Assembly: GCF_949628215.1 (NCBI RefSeq)
Contig: NC_134287.1
Span: 22,017,501-22,081,500 of the forward strand
Source: Phalacrocorax aristotelis
Taxonomy: Eukaryota > Chordata > Aves > Suliformes > Phalacrocoracidae
Length of the DNA stretch: 64,000 bases
Direction of reading: 5' to 3'
The position numbers and the translations under genes were made by a program. Numbering within the stretch: position 1 is the first letter of the stretch; every line of letters starts with the position of its first letter. The notes under the pieces are model-generated. The model searched no databases. It was given only the letters and a program-made list of their open reading frames with translations, and had not been told where the DNA came from. This document shows, in pieces, positions 49,000-58,706 of this stretch.

Positions 49000-51610
49000 C
49001 TTATACCTCAGCGCCTGCAGAACGCAATTCCGGTATTAATGGAGTAACAAACGCACTCAGGTCCATCCTGTAGCCAAAGTGGCGTTTAATGCTTCTGCTT
49101 TTGTAACAATTTACAAAATACAGAGTTAAAAATACTAATTATATCCTTTTACACTGAATTAAAAACGGACCGTATACCTCTTTCACTATGTACATGTAAA
49201 TAAAGTATCGCTCCGGTTATTTTGTGTACAAACCACAGGATTAGGAAATATAAAGAGTTTATAATTTTTATCCACAAAACAAAATTTCATAGATATACAA
49301 GGTGAGGAAAAGTCTTACAAAAATAACTTTGTGGTTCTATGGCGGATTTGACACAAATCTGCTTTAAAGATATATTCCCCCACCCCGACCTGTGCGGCGT
49401 TCATCTGTACCTGGGGCAACAGCTTTATGATTCTGACTGACAAATCCTGAAACAAATCACAAACACGGTACATCTGTTTTTAAAAAAAACACCACGATTA
49501 TCAACCTTCAATATATTAAACTACAGTTTGTTTTCATAGCGGCGGATTCACACACGCGTTCCGCGCGCCATCAGCAAGCACGGCGTAAGGAGTCACCGAA
49601 AGATTCAGTCTGAGGTTTATCCCGAAGCGTACGCGTTCTCATTTGCGGAAAGCTCAGGAGGGGTGGCGTTTCTAAGTGCCTAAACGTGTTTTTAGCCAGC
49701 GGAGAGGTCAGTCGACGCTTTAGGACGAGTAGGACCAGCAGCCGTTCTGCGGGGCCGGAGGGAAGCAGCGAACGCCTGGACGTGAACTCCAGCTCACAGA
49801 GTCAGCAACACCACTTATTTAACTTTGGGACGCTTTACAGAGGATGTAACCGCAACGTACGCCTCTCCCGAACACCTTATTTATCAGCAGTAGCATTCCC
49901 AGAAGTGTTAGGTAAAAATCTGTTCAAGTCTTTGTCGGGACTTACGGCCGCCCGCAACAAGAACATACGACGCTCATCAAAGGGTCCAGCGCCATTCCCC
50001 TTCTGCCTCCTGCCTCGAACTGCAACTCCCGAAGGCGTCTTCGTTGTTTAATATTTAAGCCAACTCAAGGAGGAGGGAGCTGCTGTTTTTGCAAACGCTA
50101 GGAAGAGCATCCTAACGCTGAGCAGATGGGGTATGAGTATGCACCCACGCCCAAATGCCGGTCGTGCAGGAACTACTTAAATATTGAAGATACCAGTGCT
50201 TAATAAAGACAGCAAAGTCAAGTCCTGACATTCTCCTGATAGCCAGTACATTTTTTATATCAACAAACAATAGCAAAGAAGAAAATACCGTTGGAAACTA
50301 TTGACGTTTTCATCATTTCTGTGATATTTGATGTTCAAGGCTTAGCTCTGAGGCAAGAAAGGATGCCCTCAACAAAACCGATACAAAATACTGGGTTTGT
50401 ACTTGTGAAAAGCCTTTCTGTTCCGTATGTGTGCTGCTTGTTGGACCCTCCCCGGGCGCCTGCCTGCCGCATCCACCAGAGCACCCCGGTATTGAACCAG
50501 GTGCTCCCATTTGACCCCGTCTGGTGCTTTTGCAGAGAAATAACTGGGGAAGATTATCCTGGACGCTGAAATGTTAGGGACGCAAAAACTAAAGCCCTTA
50601 TCAACTCTGAAGGAATAGAAAGATAGACGGGTTTTCATAGAGATCTTTGCTAAGGAAGAAAGGCATCACATTTCTACATCAAAACCTTTGGTTTTGGCAC
50701 TGAATCCTTCATTACAAGTTGTGTTATGGTGCAGCAGAGATGGTAACTGCCAAGTGGTTTTAATTCCTTTCCTACTTTAATGGATTTTATTGACAACAGT
50801 GTCACTACATGAAAGTGGTAACTGGGATAGGCTGAAAATGGGGGGAGTTAACCTTCCACTGGCTCATCTATTTCTACACCCCTTTTTTGGAGTTTATTCT
50901 CACAACAGATTAAATCGGCAGGGGAACAGAGAGGTTTTTTATTTAAATATTATTATAGAATTGATCCTACATATCCTATATTGTGTTCCTGGAGAACGCA
51001 GAAGGCTAGAGTTAAAAACGCAACCAAGAAGAACCCTACTTGTGACCATCGTACTCAAGTTTAGTTCCTGTAGCATAGCATTTAGACGTTCAAAACATAC
51101 ATGCGAATAACGTTACTAACGGGTGAGACTTGATAAAAATGTGACGCTGCATTTTACAACAGCGTAAAGAAAGTACATCAGGCCCATATTCATGCTGCAG
51201 AGTGGAAAGTAGGATAAGGTTCTCCTATTTTGCGCAGCTGTAGAGATGCAGCCATCTCCAAGGGCAGGCGTGAGAGTCAGGCGGACGGTGTAGTGACACA
51301 CCTGCACGTGTACAGTAACAATGGGCAGACTGATATGGAAAAATTACATTAAAATCAAACTCTAGTATGACTTCATCGGCCTCTGTAATGCAGCCACGAA
51401 CTATGACCAGTCCTGTGGTTTATGTACAGTAACGGTTTTACAAAAAACAAGTACTGGTTACTCTAAAAGGAGAGGAATTAAAACGAACACGGCACAAAAC
51501 CTACGAGGACCATAAGGAAAACCAGTTGGTTCTCGTTTTTACCGTACTTGTACCAGGTTAAAATACAGTTAAGGTTCCAGCAAACAGAAGAAATACCTGC
51601 CCTGCTGTCT
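49000..51610. other. Possible long 3' UTR (minus strand) or intergenic
   Basis: AT-rich, no coding frame of note. It has a UTR-like texture at 49,080-49,520 when read on the minus strand. It would join the candidate terminal exon at 51,619-51,837 to the AATAAA at 48,990. No transcript evidence is available. Confidence 0.25.
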
Positions 51611-51618
51611 GAGACTTC

Positions 51619-51837
51619 TTAACGTGACCAGCTTTGAGTCATTTCAGTGAAAAGCACCCTTTTGGTTTGATAATCCACAGGCATATCCCTGTGTTTTGAA
51701 CATGATGGCATACGTCTTTGCTCTAGTGCATTCATTCTAGCAGAAAACTGTTCCAGCGCGGAGTCCAAGTCCAATTTTGATATTCTCTTCTCTGGGTACC
51801 CTAAATTTTGACCATACACTGTTCTACTAATCATCAC
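51619..51837 (-). CDS. Unidentified open frame, possible terminal exon
   Basis: The minus-strand frame reads VYGQNLGYPEKRISKLDLDS, then a Lys/Arg/Glu-rich, helix-like segment, and ends TEMTQSWSR-stop. Its amino-acid make-up looks more protein-like than the surrounding chance frames. A possible AG acceptor lies just before TGTATGG, but its pyrimidine tract is poor and its phase (1) does not match the phase-0 exons of C10orf143 upstream. I do not recognise the protein. It could be a chance frame, an alternative 3' exon, or part of an unknown gene. Confidence 0.2.
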   Translation of the reverse strand: MMISRTVYGQNLGYPEKRISKLDLDSALEQFSARMNALEQRRMPSCSKHRDMPVDYQTKRVLFTEMTQSWSR

Positions 51838-51839
51838 TT

Positions 51840-53870
51840 GTCATACATTTTACTTGATGAAACAACAGGTTTTGAGCAATTTTGCAGTAATTTGCCTTTT
51901 ACCTTCAAGCCACTATTTCAGCTGTTACAGCACAGGGCCTGATGCTGAGCCATCTTTTTTTTGGCTGCTGTTATTATCAGGTTTGTTAAAAAACAAGGGT
52001 TGGAAAATGTAAAAATGAACTGCCCGCAAAACGTGGTCTAGTTACCTTGGTAACAAGTAGGTAATGTCAGTCGTTAGAAAACATTTTGGATTGTTCTGCA
52101 TTAGGTGATAAACTCTAGTATCAGTATACAGGAATTTGCTCGTCATGCTGTCGTTTCGAGGGAGGACCTGTTCCTTTCTAGCTTGGATAGATACTATTTC
52201 CTGCATCAACCTGTACTGGGAGTGGGGGGATTCAAGAGTTTCAGATCTTCAAGGTAATACGGACAATACACTTTCTAAACCCGCTGTGTTTCTTGGAGAT
52301 TTGATCTTTTAACGGATTGTACTGTTCTTGTGAGTGAAGAAAATCTTCGAAGTGTCTGAAAAATTTCACACTTTGAGATTTATCTTCTATGTAACTACAT
52401 TTTATACTGGCTTAGAGGAAACTTATTCTTTCCTGACCAGTCTGTATGCCAATTTAGTGCAGCTCTGCTTTACAGATGTAATTCCTCATCTATTCACTAA
52501 ATTCAGTGTTTAGATGATATTCTTGTATTTAGGAAGAATATCTCCCTAAGAAGGGTCAACTCAGCCACACCTCCACACACAATATGGGAAGCATTCTAGG
52601 ACTCTGAAAAACCCTTGCCTAAAGATTTTGCATCCTGATAAACCCCACTGGGAAACTAACCTTTAAAAGCCTGTCACTAGACTTTTGCATCTTTGGAGCT
52701 ACCACCTGAATTCAAACCGGCTGCTCTCGGAAGAGGAGAGGCCAGACGCTGTCGTGCCTGCCGTATCTGGTTTGGGTTGAATTCTGCCCGAAAGCTGAGC
52801 GGCAGCCGGGCACAGCTATAGCTCAGCAGTTCTCTAGACGGTGGAGATCACTTTCTTTGTGAGCTTTGGCAGGTCACAGCAATTTCCCTCCAGCGCAGAG
52901 GCTTCATGTCCTGCCACGTGGTCCTGAGCCTGCAGAACCCTTCCGCCCAAAGCAGAGCAGCCAGTGAAGTGTCACACCCAAAGAGCACAACTTGGCTCTC
53001 TTAGAGCCTAACAAGCTGAATGCATTTAAAAACAAGCGCCCTATTACTGGCAAAACGTAGACGAAATTATTTGTGACAAGCCAATAAAATCACGTTGGGT
53101 GACAAGATCAAGACTTTTTAAACCAATTTGTTCTAATCCCACAACAACTGGAACAACAGAGTCAGGGAGTGTCAGATGGTATCTTAAAAACTTTGAGAGC
53201 TCCACAGAGCTGAATTACTATTCACATTTGCTCTACCGAGGGTTGTTCAAGTAATACTGCTTTTTTCTATTAGTTATTTACCCGCCACATTCACAAACTC
53301 TGCTTGTATAAACAAACTAGAAGTTTAGCCTGTAGGATACTTGAACTGGATGCATATTTTGGATTTAAACATCCTTCAATAGGATTTTTACTGGCTGTCA
53401 CAGCTGAATAGTTATCTAAAAATGAAGACATTCCTGTCCTCCCATTTCTGCCTGCATATGTAGGGCTCAGCTGCAGGCCCTGTGCCCATGCAAATGCAAG
53501 GACCACTTTCCATCAGTATCATAGAAAGTGCTCAAGAGAGACAGGAAAGATCTCTTGTATCAACATGACCTTCGGTCCAGCCCCAGGTGAAGGCTGGGCC
53601 AAAGGCCAGATCAACTTAACTAACACATTAAATCAACTTTTTTTTTTTTTTTAAACATATACTGAGCTACATTAAAAGCAGAAGCACTTTTTCAAGTGTA
53701 TAAACAATGATATCCGTACTTGTGCACTGAAAGAGTAACACATACAGCAAAGCGCTACATGCCGAAATCCACGCCGCGAGTGAAGGGACAGATACCCAGC
53801 TGCACAGGCTTCACAGGTGCATCTCGAGAATTTAAAAAGAAAAGCGGTGTTGCTGATCCGCCGTCTCTCG
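51840..53870. other. C10orf143 downstream region / probable 3' UTR, no other gene seen
   Basis: AT-moderate DNA immediately downstream (minus sense) of the C10orf143 stop codon, with a T14 run at 53,639-53,652. The 3' UTR of that gene must lie here, but I could not pick its polyadenylation signal. A phase-0 open segment at 52,841-52,942 (minus), ending in a stop after an acceptor-like TTCTGCAG, was noted but resembles nothing known. Confidence 0.35.
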
Positions 53871-53874
53871 ATTT

Positions 53875-53904
53875 CTAGAAGCCCAAGATGTGATTGAAGT
53901 GTCC
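53875..53904 (-). CDS. C10orf143: C10orf143 orthologue, terminal coding exon
   Basis: After a strong CATTTCAG acceptor the exon reads GHFNHILGF and then a TAG stop. The human protein, as I recall it, ends GHFSHTKNH directly after CPRCIAGES, so this nine-residue tail aligns (GHF-x-H) and is in the required phase 0. The intron from the previous exon is about 3.7 kb. The sequence beyond the stop should be the 3' UTR. Confidence 0.82.
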   Translation of the reverse strand, partial: GHFNHILGF

Positions 53905-56900
53905 CTGAAATGACAATGTTTCGTGTCACCAAAAATCACTTCATCAAAACCCGACGTCTTTTCCTCAGTATATGTTTTCAAACTTTATTTTAGAAGAAAC
54001 AGATGGTTCCACCAACTGCCTCATGAATGTTCCCTTTTTTTCCTGAAGGACTAGGGGACGACTAAAAAGTCTGGACACTGGTTCAGTGTAATCTGTATAA
54101 GCAGCACGACTCTGTTATGATACTGGTTTTGCACATGAAGTTAAAATATACCCGTACAGAATATAGACAATTTACCATCATACTTGTATCTCTAACACCA
54201 GATACCTTATTCCATGTAAGCATTAAATGTTTAAAGTGATTGAGGACAGAACAGAAACTTACTTTCTGGTTGGCAACTTTTAAAATAAACTCAAGTCTGT
54301 GTTCATTTATAGCACATTGTATTTCTTTAAAGAATTTATTGACGGTAATACTTTTCCGACAAAAAGCATTATCTCCAGTTATCAGGTAACACAGAAAAAT
54401 CTCAAGGATGATGGCGGTGTTCTCCCTGCCCCGAAATCCCACCTAGCTTCCTTCTAGTTAACACCACTTCTTCCTTTTCTTCCAAGTCCCTGCCTAAATA
54501 GCCAGTAACCCGTTAGTCTGAAGAAAGCTTACAAAAAATGCAACTGAAGCAGTACTCTCTTCTCAAATTGTGGTTTCATGCACTTCTTATTCCTTCTGAA
54601 ATATGTGGTAGTCCTTAAATGTGGAAAAAGAGGTCTAAAAATTATGAGAGCAAACCTAATAGCGATAAGGCCTTTAAATACCTATTGAAGTTCACAGCAC
54701 TTACGGTAGTGCCACAGAAATAGCTGTGCTGAGGAAAGCTGCTGTCAGTGAAGTTCCTCACATGGCTGATTAGTTCCATCAATATTAGGATTTCTCGATG
54801 CAAAATACAGTCCTGGTAAGGCTGCCCACAACGTGGGTAGTTGTGAAAAACTGTCCCAGCCCAACATGCTCTGGGTTTGACCTGCTCCAGTTTGGATGTT
54901 CTCATTTATTTGAATTTCCCTACTGTCAGCAGAATAAAGCTTTGGGCAGGATTTTAACATTGATTATGAAAAAAATTACAACTTTTTTTTTTATCTTGCT
55001 GGCTGTAGGCTCCTCCCTTCCCTTCATTTCAGCTGTTCTGAAGGATGTCCATGGTGCATGTTAATCACTCTGACAGTCCCTGATTTCCCTGAAGGGAAAT
55101 CTTAACTGTGAAGAAAGTTATCGGAGCTCTTGCCGGCTACTAGACGTTATACTCTAGTATAATAAGTGTAAGTTTTTTATTGTTTTGGGAACGAAAATAG
55201 TTAACTAATATAATTCTCACAAAAATTATTGAGATATGACTGTATTATCTGCTTTGTTACTGGCCACAAATAACCACTTAACAAATCTGTAGGATCAGTT
55301 CACTGCCCACAGGTAGAGCGGTCACAGGTGAGTCGTGCTGTGAGGACCAGGACACTCACACAAGCCAGTCGGTATCAGGGTGAGCTCAGCTCAGCACGGC
55401 ATGAATTCAGCTACACCGGAACACAAGCCTGGCTGTGTGTCCTGCTGTTCTGTGGCATTACGTCCACACCAGCAGAGTCTCCTGAGAGGAACTGGGAGCC
55501 AAAGAGCATCCCTCCTCTCTGCAAGAGCAAGCTATCGGTGCAAAAGCCCTCATATTATTCTTTTATCCAGATTGTTCCGGCCCCATGACTCAAATAATGG
55601 AGAAGTGAATATATACACTAACTTCATCATTCCATGACCAGGCGTTTTAGGTTACTCCTTAACCTCTAATTTATATGTGACATTTTGTAATACACGTGGG
55701 TAAATTTCCGCCCCCCCCCACAGGATATATCATGGAAATCAGAATCATAGTTTAAATCACCCTGCTTCAAGTAAAGTGTTTTCCATTTCAACTCAACAAT
55801 ATGAGGTGAATTTAGCAAGAAGTCCAGCGAGCAGCTCTACAAGGGCTCCAGATTTTCATTACACTGCCTTGAGTTTCTGTCAAGTAGAAAAATTGTTTAG
55901 TTTTGAGATTCCAGTTCCCACTGAGTAAAGTTAGCAGGTTGTTTTCCTTGTTTCTTACATCTGTAGCTGGAAACCATTTAAAAGTGAGTAGAACAGGTCA
56001 TCCATTATAACTAAACTTCAAGACAGAAATGTCTGTAGAGGAGGTGAATGTTACCCCCTCAATTTATCTGGTTTTTACCTCAAGTTCATGACTAGGCCAT
56101 AGGAAAGAACCATGTCAGGCTAATCTGATTTAAAATAGAAATGGTGTTATTTGGAATTACAGTATTTGTGGTCAAGTTACATAAAACCAGTCATAATTTT
56201 CCAAAATTAAGTGGTATAGAAGAATTTTACACATTCTAATGTTGTCACCGTCATTCTGGAATACAACAAAACTGACTTCCTAATGCGCCAGTTTGGGTTT
56301 TAATCCGAAAATGTTGTTTTCTTTTTTGGGCTTTAATCCCTGAGGTGCCCTCCATGCCCCCAGAGCCGGTAACACATCGGCAAGTTCAAACTTGGTAACC
56401 CACATACGTGGTCGCAGTGGTTTCTCCGTCCCTGAAGTCAGCCCTGGACCTGGTTTCTACTGTATTTTTAAAGATGAGCAGAAATGAGGTAACGCGATGA
56501 ACACCTTTCCAGGCACAGCTCCTGACCTACGACAGCAACCTCAGGCTCACATCACTCAACAGAAACTTTGCCATTAATTCTGTCAAATGAAAGGTTTTGC
56601 TACAGACCTTCCGCCTGCCTGGAGGAATGCCTGGCATCCCCTCACGCCCCTCCTCGCTTCGGGCTCTCTAAGGAATGCTGTGCCATGGTTCAAAAAGACG
56701 CAGGGGATGCAAACAGAAGTCAAGGGTAGCTCCCGTGCATTTAAGAAACTTGCTAAACTTCGGTTAGACAATTTGCATGGAAAATTGAACTGCGGGAACA
56801 CCACAACCCCTTCGGCTACTGCCAGCCCATTATCTCCTGAGGGAGCTGGCCTTCTCACAGGGGAAAAAGAGAGACGTTAAGATCACCGTTGGCTGTCAGC

Positions 56901-57605
56901 AGGAGATTCTAGTGCTACCGCTGCAGCATTACGGCATGCTACGCGGTGCCAAATCATTTATTTAGGTAGGCTGTAGTCACAGCTATAAGAAAAATATACG
57001 TGTTTTAACCAGCTTACTTTGGACACCGAGGAGCCTACTGGAATCAGCTCACAAGTCAGCACCGCTCAGCTCTCCAAATACTGGCACTGCTTTTCCAGAA
57101 AAGTCAAGTGGTCTGTGCCGAGCTCTGGTTGCTACTGGTTCTTTAGCCAGCTTGTTTAAAACCAGCTCTGGTACCTCTACAGTGCAGTATTTTCAGGCCA
57201 CATCTACTCTTTTGAAAAGAAGTATCCAATTAGAGGAAAAAACAGGAGCTAGAATGGGACTCCTGAATATTTTATTATGATGCAGTAAATCAAGGAAGAT
57301 CTAAAGATGGGGTAGAGGAAGCCGTATGTTACTGTTTGCTTCAGTTACTTCCTAAACTCTGCTTTTTGGAGTGAATTTGAAGAATGCGCTCACAGGCTCC
57401 ATATTTTCCAACTGCTGCTGGAAACATATTAGTTTGTGCTCTGCTGGTGTACCTCAGACATGCTAAATCAATCTGCCTTCTTTTATTTACATGCTTTATT
57501 CCTGAGAAATGTAATTGTGGTTTTTATTAACTTTATATTTTATGGATCTAATACTTAAGACCAAGTCTATCTTTTATGTCACAGAAAGAAGGTTAATATA
57601 CTTAC
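53905..57605 (-). other. C10orf143: C10orf143 intron (between the third and terminal exons)
   Basis: About 3.7 kb of AT-moderate DNA. It contains two minus-strand open segments with good GTAAGT donors: 54,253-54,442 (contains AIILEIFLCYLITGDNAFCR and ends VANQK) and 54,690-54,800 (DCILHREILILMELISHVRN and ends FCGTT). Both acceptors are weak, and I recognise neither, so I leave them as candidates for cassette exons rather than calls. Confidence 0.5.
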
Positions 57606-57671
57606 AGATTCTCCAGCAATACATCTTGGGCAAGGCTGGGCAGTACCTCTGTTTCCATGGTTTTCAAAAAT
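57606..57671 (-). CDS. C10orf143: C10orf143 orthologue, third coding exon with CPxC motif
   Basis: The exon encodes IFENHGNRGT then AQPCPRCIAGES. The acceptor is TTTTTGTTCATTAG, the donor is TCT followed by GTAAGT, and both boundaries are phase 0. The AQPCPRCIAGES block equals the conserved C-terminal core of human C10orf143 as I remember it. Two cysteines spaced C-P-R-C could help bind metal, but the function of the protein is unknown to me. The exon is 134 bp from exon 2 (intron 57,672-57,801). Confidence 0.88.
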
Positions 57672-57801
57672 CTAATGAACAAAAACATATACAAAGCCAT
57701 CAAATAAGAAAAGGGGGGGGCCCCAATTATTTGCAATTTTATTATGAAACGTATTTTAAATGTGTTCTTCTAAAAAATAGCCCTTGACAGCGTAAACGTA
57801 C

Positions 57802-57942
57802 CACTGAATTCTGCTTTGCCTTTGCAGCCCAGGGACCAACATCAGTAGAGATTTTCTGTTTCGACTCCAGCTCCATTGCACACTCAGTGAGGCGAGCATC
57901 GGCCTCATTTGGAACGGCTTCTAACGGCTTGCACGCTCGCTT
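57802..57942 (-). CDS. C10orf143: C10orf143 orthologue, second coding exon
   Basis: A 141-bp exon encodes 47 residues, beginning KRACKPLEAVPNEADARLTE and ending AKAKQNSV. It has an excellent acceptor (TTTTGGTTCTTTCAG) and a GTACGT donor, and starts and ends in phase 0. The start aligns with 'KRVCRRLEA...E...CA' of human C10orf143 as remembered. The middle is poorly conserved, which fits a fast-evolving small protein. In humans, as I recall, the gene is about 108 residues and lies between EBF3 and GLRX3 on the same strand as EBF3; the same holds here. Exon 1 (about 23 residues) must lie to the right of the ERV, outside the window. Function is unknown. Confidence 0.85.
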
Positions 57943-58144
57943 CTGAAAGAACCAAAAGCAATACTTACATGTCTTTGCAAGGCATAGGCCACCGAACACA
58001 GCTTTTCGGGAATTTATTGTTTATGGCTGATCAGGATCTTGCATTCGTCTGGAAGAACAGTAAGGCAGTAACGGACTACCAGACACCAGGCCAAAACACC
58101 AGTATTTTGTATTTAACATTGCACCTTGTGCTGCACAAACGGGG
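57943..58144 (-). other. C10orf143: C10orf143 intron 1 remnant between exon 2 and the ERV
   Basis: Only 202 bp separate the exon 2 acceptor from the 5' LTR. The rest of intron 1 and exon 1 lie to the right of the ERV. The target-site duplication cannot be verified because the 3' LTR is outside the window; the bases just before the LTR are ACGGGG. Confidence 0.6.
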
Positions 58145-58286
58145 TGTGCTGGTTTTGGCTGAGAAGGGGTTAATTCTCCTCACCGTGGGGGGCGGCTGCC
58201 TTTTCAGCTTCCCGCGCTCTGCCGCGTGGCGGGGGGGGGGGGCTGGGAGGGGCGGGGCCATGGTGGGGGCGGCTGACCCCGACTGG

Positions 58287-58334
58287 CCAATGGCAGGTTC
58301 ATTCCATACCACGTGACTCCATGACCAGTATATT
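58287..58334 (+). promoter_or_regulatory. LTR core promoter (CCAAT, E-box, TATA)
   Basis: CCAAT at 58,287-58,291, CACGTG at 58,310-58,315 and TATATT at 58,329-58,334 are spaced as in a standard RNA polymerase II promoter, with the start site expected about 25-30 bp after the TATA element. Confidence 0.6.
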
Positions 58335-58525
58335 GAGGGGGGGCAGTGGCAGCGCGCAGGCGGCGCGGCGTCGGGTCGGCGGGCGGCGAGCGGCTGCGGC
58401 GCGTGCGGTTTGTTTCGGCGGTTCGTTCCCCCTCTCCCCTCCCTTCCCCCCTCCCCCGGGGCTTTGCGCCTCTCGTTGTTCTCCTTTACATTGCATTTCT
58501 ACTGTTGTTTCTTTTAATTTTAATT

Positions 58526-58531
58526 ATTAAA
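58526..58531 (+). terminator. LTR polyadenylation signal (ATTAAA)
   Basis: ATTAAA in TTAATTATTAAACTG, in the part of the LTR expected to be the R/U5 boundary, about 170 bp past the expected start site. It is the commonest variant of AATAAA. Confidence 0.5.
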
Positions 58532-58648
58532 CTGTTCTTATCCCAACCCACGAGCGTTGCCCTTCTGATTCTCTCCCCCATCTACCGGTGGGGGAGTGAG
58601 CGAGCGGCTGTGTGGGGCTGAGCTGCCGCTAAACCACGACAGTCTTTT

Positions 58649-58666
58649 TGGTGCCCAACGTGGGGC
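58649..58666 (+). other. Primer binding site, tRNA-Lys-like
   Basis: TGGTGCCCAACGTGGGGC lies seven bases after the LTR end. It equals the complement of the tRNA-Lys(CUU) 3' end (TGGCGCCC...) except for one T for C at position 4. So the primer was probably tRNA-Lys, although the rest of the element is ERV-L-like. Confidence 0.75.
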
Positions 58667-58706
58667 CCGAGGGTTGGAGATAACAACAGCTGCTGGTCCC
58701 AGCACC

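Larger units (their letters stand above)
58145..58641 (+). repeat. 5' LTR (497 bp)
   Basis: It starts TGTGCTGG and ends ACCACGACA, the usual TG...CA ends, and is directly followed by the primer binding site. U3 has a CCAAT box (58,287), a CACGTG E-box (58,310) and a TATA-like TATATT (58,329), so transcription probably starts near 58,355-58,365. An ATTAAA polyadenylation hexamer lies at 58,526 in the R/U5 side. U3 is notably GC-rich with a G-run (58,230-58,241). Because the LTR faces away from the host gene, its promoter fires antisense to C10orf143. Confidence 0.85.

Noticed and set aside
52841..52942. A phase-0 segment after TTCTGCAG reading AQDHVAGHEASALEGNCCDL and ending in a stop
   Set aside because: It looked at first like the last C10orf143 exon, but the GHFNHILGF exon at 53,875-53,904 fits the known C-terminus far better.
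53672..53932. An 86-codon minus-strand frame spanning the C10orf143 terminal exon
   Set aside because: The real exon is read in another register, from the acceptor at 53,905 to the TAG at 53,875. The longer frame is not the protein.
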